Positions 1 to 7,558 of a stretch of DNA of 64,000 nt are shown here, piece by piece. The stretch is taken from assembly GCF_038449125.1 (NCBI RefSeq), contig NZ_CP151800.1, positions 2,204,406-2,268,405 on the forward strand, read 5' to 3'. A model generated the notes under the pieces. It was not told the DNA's origin and did no database searches. It worked only from the letters and a program-made list of their open reading frames with translations. The translations under genes and the position numbers were made by a program. Origin of the DNA: Kosakonia sp. BYX6 (GTDB taxonomy: Bacteria > Pseudomonadota > Gammaproteobacteria > Enterobacterales > Enterobacteriaceae). Each line of letters starts with the position of its first letter. The first letter of the stretch is position 1.

Positions 1-3000
1 TCGTGGAATATCCGCGTGGTGGGCGGCAGTGATCTGCAAGCGGCGGACAGCCGCCTGACGCGCGAGGATGCCGGTGATGTGCAACTCGCCGACACCCATT
101 ACATCTCGCAAAAACAGTGGAAAAACGAAGGCGGGCCGGTCTGGTACTGGGCGGATAACAATAGCTGGGGCTTTGAAGGCGGCACGCCGTTTAACTTCGA
201 TGATGTCGGTTTTGATGTCTGCGGCTTCACCCCGTCCGAGTGTGTGAAAGTCACCTGGGTGTGGGCAGACGGCAACTTTTACGGCGGCGCGCCGGGCAAA
301 CCGGTCAATTTTGATGACTGGGGCGACTATAACGTCTGCGAACTCGAACCGGGCCAGTGCGTCAATGTCAGCACGCCGGGGGAAAACGTGCTGGTTGGCA
401 TCACCCCGACCTCGCCAATCTTCAGCGTGTTGCGCACCGGGACCGGCGATCTGGATGTCATTGCCGGGGGCAATGTGGCGATGCGCTCGGCGTGGGGCGT
501 TTATACCGCCGGGACACAAAGTAAAAACCTGGATGTGCGCTGGAACCGGGCGCGCGGCAAGGTGGCGGAAGATGGCACGGTATTGGGCAACGGCGCAGGC
601 GATGCGGCGCCAGATTACGAAGCGCTGGTCAGCGGTGACAACAGCCTTTACCAGGCCTGGTATCCGCAGCAGGGCGGTAATCTGACGATCGTTGCCGGCG
701 GCGATCTGACCGGTGATGCCTGGAGCGCCGGTAGCCTGTTGCCGACCGCCAGCGCCAGTGTCGGAAATTGGCTGTGGCGACAGGGCTCGGGCAACACTGC
801 CGGGGTCGATAATGTGCCGACGGCGTGGTGGATAAACTTTGGCACCTACACCTGGCAACCACAGACCGGCAGCGAGATGCCGATGGTCTCGGGCTTTACC
901 GGCTTCGGCACGCTCGGCGGCGGCAACCTGTCGGTGCGTGTCGGCGGCGACGCTGGTGTATTAACGACGCCTGCGGTGAGCGGTGATTACCGGCAACTGG
1001 CGCGCAGCCAGGGCCTGGTATTGGCGATAGGCAGCACCGGGCGCGTCGGGCGCGATGGCAGTATTGCGTTTACCGGCGGCGGCGATCTCGATGTGCGGAT
1101 CGGCGGCGGCTGGAACAGCCATGCGCAGGCGCGCGTGACCACAGACAACGGCACGCTGTTTCAGATGCACGATCTGTACGGATCGCTGGTGAACCTGCGC
1201 GGTGACATTGCCATGACGTCCTCACAAATTGGCACCCATCAATTGTTCTATGGCATTAACGGGCGCGCCGCCCAGCAGGATAACCACGAGGTGCGCCCCT
1301 CAACGCCCTGGACTTCCAGCGCCTCTAATGCCAGCGGCGGCTTGACGTTGGTGCTCGGCGACAGCACTGCGGCGATCGGTAGCCGGGGCGATCTGGTGCT
1401 CGGCGCGACGCTGGATGCTGGCTTGCTGGATATGGCCAACTATAGCGCTTACCGGGGCACGGCGGGTTCCGGGGAAAACGGGCAAAGCTGGTTTAGCCTG
1501 TGGACGGACAACACCGCGCTGAATTTACAGGCGGCGGGCGGCAATCTGGCATTCGACACGCGCCCGAGCGACAACCTGATCGCCACGACTGTCAATAATG
1601 ATTTCGTCAAAAACGGCGGCTGGTATCTGTTGCCGGGTAACGTCAGCGCGGTGGCGGACAGCGGCAGCATTTACTATGGCAGTTCCGCGGCTTACACCAG
1701 CCAGAGCAACTACTCCAACAGCGGCGGGTTGCTCCTCGCCCCGCTCGGCAGCGGCAACATTAGCCTGCTGGCCGGTGAGTCGTTGTATGGCGGCGGTTTT
1801 GCGATCAGCCGTTCCGGCGCGGAAACATCGAGCATCGCCACGGTCTTCCATCCGGCATTTTATGCGCCGCTTGCCGATGGCACGGCGGTGACCAATCTTA
1901 GCGATACGTCACCGATCGCCGACGCGGGTGTCTATCCGCTGTTTGCGTTCGGCCTCAACACGGTTGGCAGTACGGCGGGGATTCGCGAGGCGGCACAAGC
2001 GCCATCACGCTTTTATGCGCTGAACGGCGATATCGTCGGGTTGCGCACGGGTTCGGTGGTCAGTTTCCAGAACGCGGGCGTGCGGGCAAATCAGGTGGAT
2101 TATGTCGCTGCCGGGCCAGTGAGGGTGCGCGCCGGGCGCGATATTGTTTATACCGGCACGCGGGGTGATGAAACCTTGCCGCCACTGTTTGATTTTGCCA
2201 ACGACATCTCCAGCGCTACCGTCAGCGGCAACCTGATTGTTCACACCCAGGCGAACGATGTGTCACTGTTCGAGGCCGGGCGCGACATCCTGTTTGCCAA
2301 CATTGATATTGCCGGGCCAGGCACGCTGGAAGTCTCCGCCGGGCGTAACATCATCCAGAACGATGTTGCCAACCTGACCAGCATCGGCCCGGTGGTCAGC
2401 GGCGATCATCGCCCCGGCGCGAGCATTGTGGTGCAGGCGGGCATGGGCAGCGTCGGCGCACAATACGACGCGCTGTTGGCGCGCTACCTGGATATCGCCA
2501 ACCGCGCCGAAAGCGGGGTGCCGCTGGCTGACCAGCCGGGAAAAGTGGTGAAAACCTACGATCAGGAACTGATCAAATGGCTTGCGCAGCGCTACGGATT
2601 CAGCGGTGATGCGAATGCGGCGTTGCGCTTCTTCGCCAATCTTGCGCCGGAGCAGCAGCGCATTTTCGCGCGGCAGATTTATTTTGCCGAACTGCTCGCC
2701 AGCGGGCGCGAGTACAACGACCCCGACGGCCCGCGTAGCGGCAGCTATTTGCGCGGGCGCAATGCCATCGCGGTGCTTTTCCCGCAGCGCTACAGCGGTG
2801 AATTGCTGATGTATGGCGCGTCGGGCATTCACACCAATCTTGGCGGCGATATTCAGATTCTGACGCCCGGCGGCGGGCAAACCTACGGCGTGGAAGGCGA
2901 GGCGCCACCGGCAACCGCGGGGCTGATCACCCGCGGCAGCGGCAATATCGCACTGTTTTCGAATGACAGTATTCTGCTCGGCCAGAGCCGCATTATGACC

Positions 3001-3504
3001 ACCTTTGGTGGCAACATTCAGGCGTGGTCGGCGCAGGGCGACATCAACGCCGGGCGCGGGAGCAAAACCACGGTGGTCTATACGCCGCCGCGCCGCGTTT
3101 ATGATAACGCGGGCAACGTGACGATTTCCCCGGATGTGCCGAGCACCGGAGCGGGTATCGCGACCCTGAACCCGATCGCCGAAGTACCGCCGGGCGATGT
3201 CGATCTGATTGCGCCGCAAGGGACGATTGATGCCGGAGAAGCGGGCATTCGCGTGTCGGGCAGTGTCAACATTGCCGCTCTGCACGTAATCAACGCCGCT
3301 AACATTCAGGTGCAGGGCGATTCGGCGGGGATCCCGGTGATGGCGACGGTAAATGTTGGCGCACTGTCTTCGGCGAGTGCGGCGGCGAGCACCGCCAGCC
3401 AGGCCGCACAGGCGGTGGTGCGCCAGCAGCAAAACGCCGACCGGCAAGGGCAGCGTTCATCGGTGGTGGTACAAATTCTCGGCTTTGGCGATCAGCCGTT
3501 ATAA
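1..3504 (+). CDS. Filamentous haemagglutinin-family two-partner-secretion exoprotein, C-terminal part (5' end outside window)
   Basis: The frame is open from base 1 to a TAA at 3502-3504, so this is the last 1167 residues of a larger protein. It is rich in G, S, N and D, with repeated short strands such as GGNLTIVAGGDL, SGNIALFSN and AGRDIL, typical of the right-handed beta-helix of FHA-type (TpsA) proteins. The C-terminus resembles the DUF3739 family: an A/Q-rich helix followed by an end in VVVQILGFG. The only cysteines are four, in two tandem CX6C modules (codons at 220, 241, 337, 358). Such proteins cross the outer membrane through a TpsB partner, and a TpsB gene lies at 7559-9151. I recall P. 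aeruginosa PdtA as the best-studied protein in a similar locus. The family call is strong; the function (adhesion, biofilm or other) is not shown. Confidence 0.85.
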   Translation, partial: SWNIRVVGGSDLQAADSRLTREDAGDVQLADTHYISQKQWKNEGGPVWYWADNNSWGFEGGTPFNFDDVGFDVCGFTPSECVKVTWVWADGNFYGGAPGKPVNFDDWGDYNVCELEPGQCVNVSTPGENVLVGITPTSPIFSVLRTGTGDLDVIAGGNVAMRSAWGVYTAGTQSKNLDVRWNRARGKVAEDGTVLGNGAGDAAPDYEALVSGDNSLYQAWYPQQGGNLTIVAGGDLTGDAWSAGSLLPTASASVGNWLWRQGSGNTAGVDNVPTAWWINFGTYTWQPQTGSEMPMVSGFTGFGTLGGGNLSVRVGGDAGVLTTPAVSGDYRQLARSQGLVLAIGSTGRVGRDGSIAFTGGGDLDVRIGGGWNSHAQARVTTDNGTLFQMHDLYGSLVNLRGDIAMTSSQIGTHQLFYGINGRAAQQDNHEVRPSTPWTSSASNASGGLTLVLGDSTAAIGSRGDLVLGATLDAGLLDMANYSAYRGTAGSGENGQSWFSLWTDNTALNLQAAGGNLAFDTRPSDNLIATTVNNDFVKNGGWYLLPGNVSAVADSGSIYYGSSAAYTSQSNYSNSGGLLLAPLGSGNISLLAGESLYGGGFAISRSGAETSSIATVFHPAFYAPLADGTAVTNLSDTSPIADAGVYPLFAFGLNTVGSTAGIREAAQAPSRFYALNGDIVGLRTGSVVSFQNAGVRANQVDYVAAGPVRVRAGRDIVYTGTRGDETLPPLFDFANDISSATVSGNLIVHTQANDVSLFEAGRDILFANIDIAGPGTLEVSAGRNIIQNDVANLTSIGPVVSGDHRPGASIVVQAGMGSVGAQYDALLARYLDIANRAESGVPLADQPGKVVKTYDQELIKWLAQRYGFSGDANAALRFFANLAPEQQRIFARQIYFAELLASGREYNDPDGPRSGSYLRGRNAIAVLFPQRYSGELLMYGASGIHTNLGGDIQILTPGGGQTYGVEGEAPPATAGLITRGSGNIALFSNDSILLGQSRIMTTFGGNIQAWSAQGDINAGRGSKTTVVYTPPRRVYDNAGNVTISPDVPSTGAGIATLNPIAEVPPGDVDLIAPQGTIDAGEAGIRVSGSVNIAALHVINAANIQVQGDSAGIPVMATVNVGALSSASAAASTASQAAQAVVRQQQNADRQGQRSSVVVQILGFGDQPL

Positions 3505-3524
3505 ATCGCGGCGCGAAGCAGGGG

Positions 3525-3995
3525 CTAAAACCCCTGTTTCGCGATACTCAGCGCGGCGATAAAAAGCGTAGCCAGAATCAGCGGCGGGCCGAAGGGGCGG
3601 GGGGTGCGCAAATCGATGCCACGGCGCAACTGTATGAGGGCGAGCAGCAGGCCAAACAAGCCGCCTAACACCACCACCCATAACGTATCGTGCCAGCCAA
3701 GCCATGCGCTGACGGCGGCAACCAACTTCACATCGCCGCGTCCTAACCCTTCGCGTTGGCAAATCAGCCAGTAAAGCTCACTCACTGCCCGCAGCGCCAG
3801 GTAGCTTACCATCGCGCTGATGAGCGCAACGTCCAGCGTTACCAGCCCGTCACCCGTCCAGGCGAGCGCTAAGCCGCCCCAAAGCAAAGGTTGCGTTAAC
3901 GCGTCCGGCAATAAACCGGTGCGCCAGTCAATGCGCGCCAGTTGCACCAACACCACCAGTGCGGCGGCGAACAGGCAGCCGGCCAAAAGTGTCAT
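3525..3995 (-). CDS. Short type IV prepilin peptidase (A24 family)
   Basis: This 156-residue membrane protein carries both aspartates of the A24 aspartic peptidases: IDWRTGLLPD near the N-terminus and GRGDVKL in the middle, the GxGDxK motif. It has about four to five hydrophobic segments. It lacks the N-terminal zinc/methylase domain of full-length PilD/GspO, so it is a minimal peptidase form. The start was chosen at 3995 because that ATG overlaps the stop of the upstream gspJ (TAATG), which implies translational coupling. An upstream extension in the same frame has no membrane character. It probably cleaves the leader peptides of the three pseudopilins encoded just upstream. Whether it also methylates them cannot be said; the domain that would do so is missing. 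Confidence 0.85.
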   Translation of the reverse strand: MTLLAGCLFAAALVVLVQLARIDWRTGLLPDALTQPLLWGGLALAWTGDGLVTLDVALISAMVSYLALRAVSELYWLICQREGLGRGDVKLVAAVSAWLGWHDTLWVVVLGGLFGLLLALIQLRRGIDLRTPRPFGPPLILATLFIAALSIAKQGF

Positions 3996-4636
3996 TAGTT
4001 GAAGACCAGCACGCGGCGATACGGCTGCGCCGGGCCTGCATTGCGGCGAACCGCGAGGGAAATTTCCAGCCCGGTTGCCGCAGAGGGGCTTTGTCGGGGG
4101 CGCGGTAAGGTCTGCCAGCCGCGCGACGGTATCCACACGCGAAGATTAAAGCTGGCGACACCGTCGAGCACCGCCACGCGGGCGTTCACGCGTGGCGCGG
4201 GGAGCGGATACTGCGCCGAAGGGAGACCGGCGGCACGCCATAACGTTCCGCCTTGCAGCCACCACTGCACCTGTTGCCATTGACCTGGCGCGGCGGGCGC
4301 GGCGCGCACTATTGTCATGCGCAATTGCCCGGAGGCGAATTCGGTGATTTGCATGCCCGCAGGCAGCAAATCCCCAGGTTGCAGATGCTCGCCGACACTC
4401 GTGCGCGGCGGCAACTCGACGGTGGTATGCCAGGCGATATCGCGATCAAGCTGCTGTAGGGCGCGCACGAGACGTGAATCCTCTTCACTGTGCAGTTGCA
4501 ATGTGGTGTTGGCGCGGCTTAACACATCAATGCCGCGCCAGGCCATCAGGTTGATGATCGCCATAATGACAATGGCGATCATCACTTCAATCAGCGTCAG
4601 GCCGCTTTGCGAACCGGTGATGTGCGCGGGCGTCAT
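3995..4636 (-). CDS. gspJ: Type II secretion minor pseudopilin GspJ
   Basis: A 213-residue protein with a class III prepilin leader: SGLTLIEVMIA near residue 11, cleavage after the glycine, glutamate at +5, then a hydrophobic helix. Length and position in an H-I-J gene order fit GspJ, a component of the pseudopilus tip of type II secretion systems. The start codon overlaps the stop of gspI (ATGA) and the stop overlaps the start of the prepilin peptidase, so the four genes 5500 to 3525 form one tightly packed operon. In the P. aeruginosa Hxc nomenclature it would correspond to HxcW. The pseudopilin call is firm; the J assignment rests on size and order. Confidence 0.82.
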   Translation of the reverse strand: MTPAHITGSQSGLTLIEVMIAIVIMAIINLMAWRGIDVLSRANTTLQLHSEEDSRLVRALQQLDRDIAWHTTVELPPRTSVGEHLQPGDLLPAGMQITEFASGQLRMTIVRAAPAAPGQWQQVQWWLQGGTLWRAAGLPSAQYPLPAPRVNARVAVLDGVASFNLRVWIPSRGWQTLPRPRQSPSAATGLEISLAVRRNAGPAQPYRRVLVFN

Positions 4637-5013
4637 GGCGCGGCGTCCGGCAGGCGCGTTTGCAAACTGAGGAGCGAGGAAGGGTCGCTGCGGCTGACGT
4701 ACACCTCCACGGTGACGGTGCGTAGCCCTTGCTGCGGCGGATCGCTGCGCACGCGGCAGACAAATTTTTGCTCGGCTTGCGGGCAGTCAACCAGGGTGAC
4801 CTCTGGCAATAAGGGGCTGTGCAAACGGCTTTCCGCCAGCGTGTTTTCGGCTGACATCATTGCCAGCGTGCGTTGTTCAATAAGCCCGTAATTGTGGGTG
4901 GTCTGGCTGCTTACCCGCAAAAACGCCGCCAGCGCTACGCTGGCAATGGTCAGCGCGATCAGCACTTCAACCAGCGTAAAGCCGGACTGGCGGGAATGTT
5001 GCGGGGCAGGCAT
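4633..5013 (-). CDS. gspI: Type II secretion minor pseudopilin GspI
   Basis: A 126-residue protein beginning MPAPQHSRQSGFTLVEVLIA, a class III signal with cleavage between G and F, then a hydrophobic helix. Length is normal for GspI, a small pseudopilus-tip subunit that nucleates the J/K complex. The start at 5013 was preferred over an upstream in-frame ATG because it lies one base after the gspH stop and gives a leader of normal length. Two cysteines follow in the globular part (VDCPQAEQKFVCRV) and could form a disulphide. The H-I-J order and overlapping stops and starts support the assignment. Confidence 0.82.
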   Translation of the reverse strand: MPAPQHSRQSGFTLVEVLIALTIASVALAAFLRVSSQTTHNYGLIEQRTLAMMSAENTLAESRLHSPLLPEVTLVDCPQAEQKFVCRVRSDPPQQGLRTVTVEVYVSRSDPSSLLSLQTRLPDAAP

Positions 5014-5014
5014 T

Positions 5015-5500
5015 TCAAAGCACCCGAAACGCGCCGCTGGCATCGCGCTCCAGCGTCACCGTGGCGGTGGCGCTGCGTAGCTCCAGACGCAGCGGTTCGC
5101 CCACCCATTCGGCGGTCAGCAGCAGCGGTTTGCCGGGAACAACGGTGACGGCAGCCGCGCGCCAGCTTGCCGGGTGTAGCACCTCGTCGTGCGAAAACGT
5201 ATCCAGCGCCTCGCGCGTGGAAACCTGCGGTACTACGCTGTCAGGCCGATTAACCCACACGCCGCGGCTAAACCGATAGCCATTGCCCACCGTTTGCCAG
5301 ACGATCACGCGCCCATCAACGCGCACCGCTTGCTGGGCGGCATTCAGGCGCAGCGCCAGTTCACGGGCATCAAGGCGCAACGTATCCGCCGGGTTGGGCA
5401 TCACGCTGAGGCTAATGGCCGCCGACGCAATACCGATAATCACCAGCACCACCATCACTTCAATCAGGGAAAACCCCGCACTGTGAATGGCCTGTTTCAT
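5015..5500 (-). CDS. gspH: Type II secretion minor pseudopilin GspH
   Basis: A 161-residue protein starting MKQAIHSAGFSLIEVMVVLV, a class III prepilin leader with cleavage at G/F and Glu at +5. Length and place as first gene of the H-I-J-peptidase operon fit GspH, a pseudopilus component. No major pseudopilin (GspG), GspK, secretin, ATPase or GspF is encoded in the window; they must lie to the left of base 1, elsewhere in the genome, or be absent. The gene is divergent from the GspC-like gene at 5621, with a 120-base shared upstream region at 5501-5620 that presumably holds both promoters. Confidence 0.8.
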   Translation of the reverse strand: MKQAIHSAGFSLIEVMVVLVIIGIASAAISLSVMPNPADTLRLDARELALRLNAAQQAVRVDGRVIVWQTVGNGYRFSRGVWVNRPDSVVPQVSTREALDTFSHDEVLHPASWRAAAVTVVPGKPLLLTAEWVGEPLRLELRSATATVTLERDASGAFRVL

Positions 5501-5620
5501 CGTTTTTCCCGACGCGGGAGTGATAAATGGTCACATTTTAGGGCTGAAATATGGCACTGACATGAAGCGACAACATAAATCTGTTAGCGCTAATTCCGGG
5601 CATATCAACAGGAGAAAAGG

Positions 5621-6073
5621 ATGGCGATCAGAGCGTCATTTTCAGCCGTCTCACCCGCACGTATAGCGCATATTCTCGGCGTTGCGCTGGTGGCGAGTGG
5701 CCTGCTGTTTTGGGGACTACGCGGGTGGCACATCCCGCCGCGCAGTGCGGCTTCACTCGCTGTTCAACCTGCGATTGAGAACCCAACGGCCAACGCGGTG
5801 GCGAAATGGCTGGGGCCGGGCGATATTCGCCTCAACGTGGTGGTGCAGGGGGTAATGATTCGCCGCCATCGCGCGGTGGCGCTATTGAGTATTAATGATG
5901 CGAACCCGGAACCGTTTATTGCCGGGGAACGTGTTATGGAAAATGTCACCGTCCACGCCATTAATGCCGAAGGCGTGGTGCTCGACCGTAAAGGAAAATT
6001 GTTCCTTATTACCTCCCCAATCTCTCCACAATTGCCGAAAAATGGCATCGTTCGCCGCGAACAATCGCGTTAA
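5621..6073 (+). CDS. GspC/HxcP-like inner-membrane type II secretion component
   Basis: A 150-residue protein with a short cytoplasmic N-terminus, one membrane helix (about residues 16-33) and a periplasmic region resembling the GspC homology region: strands around VVVQGVMI and VALLSIND, then a pattern like the conserved 'exported... vGe.. .. v' segment at PFIAGERV, and a final VVLDRKGKLFLI. GspC links the inner-membrane platform to the outer-membrane secretin. It is short and has no PDZ domain or coiled coil after the homology region, as in short Hxc-type GspC proteins. A good ribosome site (aggagaa) precedes the ATG. The call rests on the motif pattern and on the divergent pseudopilin operon. 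Confidence 0.68.
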   Translation: MAIRASFSAVSPARIAHILGVALVASGLLFWGLRGWHIPPRSAASLAVQPAIENPTANAVAKWLGPGDIRLNVVVQGVMIRRHRAVALLSINDANPEPFIAGERVMENVTVHAINAEGVVLDRKGKLFLITSPISPQLPKNGIVRREQSR

Positions 6074-6166
6074 GTTCGGGAGTGGTTGTCATTATTTCGT
6101 CATCAAACGCGTGCTGATTAGGCTTATTTATCGGTTCCATTCGTCGCGCGTGCAGGGCGAACACTG

Positions 6167-6520
6167 TTAATGCCCGGTAAGCAATGGCGAGCTGATCGGC
6201 GCTGGCGAAGGGCGTTGTGACTGCGCGGAATGGCCGAAATTTGCCCCCATTCGCACCGCCGTCGCGGACTGGTTAAACAGCCCCAGATGATTGGCAGGTT
6301 GGTTGATTTGGCGAGCGGAAAGCGCGTTCAACCCTTTATTCTCACTGGTTTTTTCACTCATCTTCGGCGGCAACAGCCGCTGGCTCAGACAGTCATACGG
6401 CAGCGTACGGTTGCCATTGACGGTGACCGAGACACACGATTTTTCACCCTCGTTGGCGGCTACCATTGTGCTACCGACAGCCGTCAGTAGCAGTGTGATA
6501 ACGATCACTCTATTGCGCAT
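6167..6520 (-). CDS. Small secreted protein of unknown function
   Basis: The predicted product has 117 residues and starts MRNRVIVITLLLTAVGSTMV followed by an AxA-type cleavage region, so it is probably exported. The mature part holds two cysteines (SCVSVTVNG and YDCLSQ) and then a polar, low-complexity tail rich in S, N, Q and P. The start at 6520 was preferred because a GAGG ribosome site lies at suitable distance; an upstream in-frame ATG at 6541 lacks one. I do not recognise the family. It lies convergent with the GspC-like gene and divergent from the PhdA-like gene, inside the secretion locus, which is the only functional hint. Confidence 0.6.
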   Translation of the reverse strand: MRNRVIVITLLLTAVGSTMVAANEGEKSCVSVTVNGNRTLPYDCLSQRLLPPKMSEKTSENKGLNALSARQINQPANHLGLFNQSATAVRMGANFGHSAQSQRPSPAPISSPLLTGH

Positions 6521-6767
6521 ATTCCGCCTCGTTATGATCACGCTGACTATTAATTATCCGTCCGAGTCATGGGGCTGTCTATTGTCATAAACAACATAAA
6601 TATTTACGGGTTTTTACTTAATTACTTTGTCACTTACAAAGAATAGGGTTTTCGCATTACGGAAATGAGTCGAAGAAAAAAGAATGGTGCGCAAGGGAAA
6701 ATGTGCCGCAGTCGTTCACCTCATCCCGCCGTCGCGTATTGGGTGCTAAATCGGTCGGAGAATCCTT

Positions 6768-7478
6768 ATGCAAAAAAGAAGGACGACGAAACAGAGCAAG
6801 CCGGTCAAGAAAGGAAACCGCGTCACGATGACCGAACTTGACGGGAAACTGGCGGAGTGGGTAGCCATCGCACGCAGTGAAGGCCCGGTGATTGTTGACC
6901 GTTATGAATCTCCCTGGGTTTGCATTGTTTCCTACCCAACCTGGCAGAAAATCAGTCACTTAAAGTCCTATATTCCTGCAGATAACCACGCGCTGATTAA
7001 CCTGCGCGAAGCCATTGATAACGCGCTTGCCTATGCCGGAGACGCCCTTGTGGACCTGGCAGAACGCTGTGAAAGCGGCGTCGCGCCGAAAATCGTCATT
7101 CGCGCCTGGGTACTGCAAGTGGTGTATTCCGTCTGGCGAGACGAAATGGTTTGTGAGGCGCTGCATTACAACATGCTGTGGCGCTGGTTTGTCGGCTATA
7201 CCGACGTGTGGGAAACCCTGCCGGAAGACACGATGTTCCTGCGCGATATGCAGCGTGTGAGCGCCGATCCCCGCGTCGTGGACATGATCCATCGCTGCCT
7301 GCTCAACAATATGCAGATGCTGGCGGATGCGGGGCAGTTTGTCGTCAATTACGGGTTGCTCAATACGTTGCGTGCGCATTTTGCGGTGACCGAGGGAAGT
7401 CACGAGGCCAAAGAGAGCCTGACGCCGCACGCCGCAGATCAAAAACCAAAGAGGAACGGCCCGATCATGCCTGGTTAA
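6768..7478 (+). CDS. PhdA-like regulator: Phd/YefM-like N-terminus joined to a transposase DUF772-like domain
   Basis: A 236-residue protein. Residues about 18-62 (MTELDGKLAEWVAIARSEGP, then VIVDRYESPWVCIVSYPTW) have the layout of Phd/YefM antitoxins. Residues about 108-180 (IVIRAWVLQVVYSVWRDEMV, YNMLWRWFVGY, LPEDTMFLRDMQRV) resemble the DUF772 N-terminal domain of IS5-family transposases, but no DDE catalytic domain follows. It ends in a basic tail. A ribosome site (cggag) stands 8 bases before the ATG. I recall that P. aeruginosa PA0691 (PhdA, beside pdtA/pdtB) is a Phd-like protein in the same genomic position, which suggests a DNA-binding regulator of the secretion genes. No toxin gene is adjacent, so a classical toxin-antitoxin role is unlikely. 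Confidence 0.68.
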   Translation: MQKRRTTKQSKPVKKGNRVTMTELDGKLAEWVAIARSEGPVIVDRYESPWVCIVSYPTWQKISHLKSYIPADNHALINLREAIDNALAYAGDALVDLAERCESGVAPKIVIRAWVLQVVYSVWRDEMVCEALHYNMLWRWFVGYTDVWETLPEDTMFLRDMQRVSADPRVVDMIHRCLLNNMQMLADAGQFVVNYGLLNTLRAHFAVTEGSHEAKESLTPHAADQKPKRNGPIMPG

Positions 7479-7558
7479 CGTATGCCCGATTAACGCCTCA
7501 AAGCCACTTTCCCGAACTTTTTGAACAACGCAGGCGCAGGTTTTGCGGGGAATTCTGT

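Noticed and set aside
2263-3447. Long 394-codon open frame antisense to the exoprotein gene
   Set aside because: It lacks any recognisable domain, has R/H/Q-rich composition typical of an opposite-strand shadow in GC-rich DNA, and the sense frame is clearly the FHA-type protein.
6768-7478. Antitoxin of a toxin-antitoxin pair, or an active transposase
   Set aside because: No toxin gene is adjacent and no DDE catalytic domain or inverted repeats are present.
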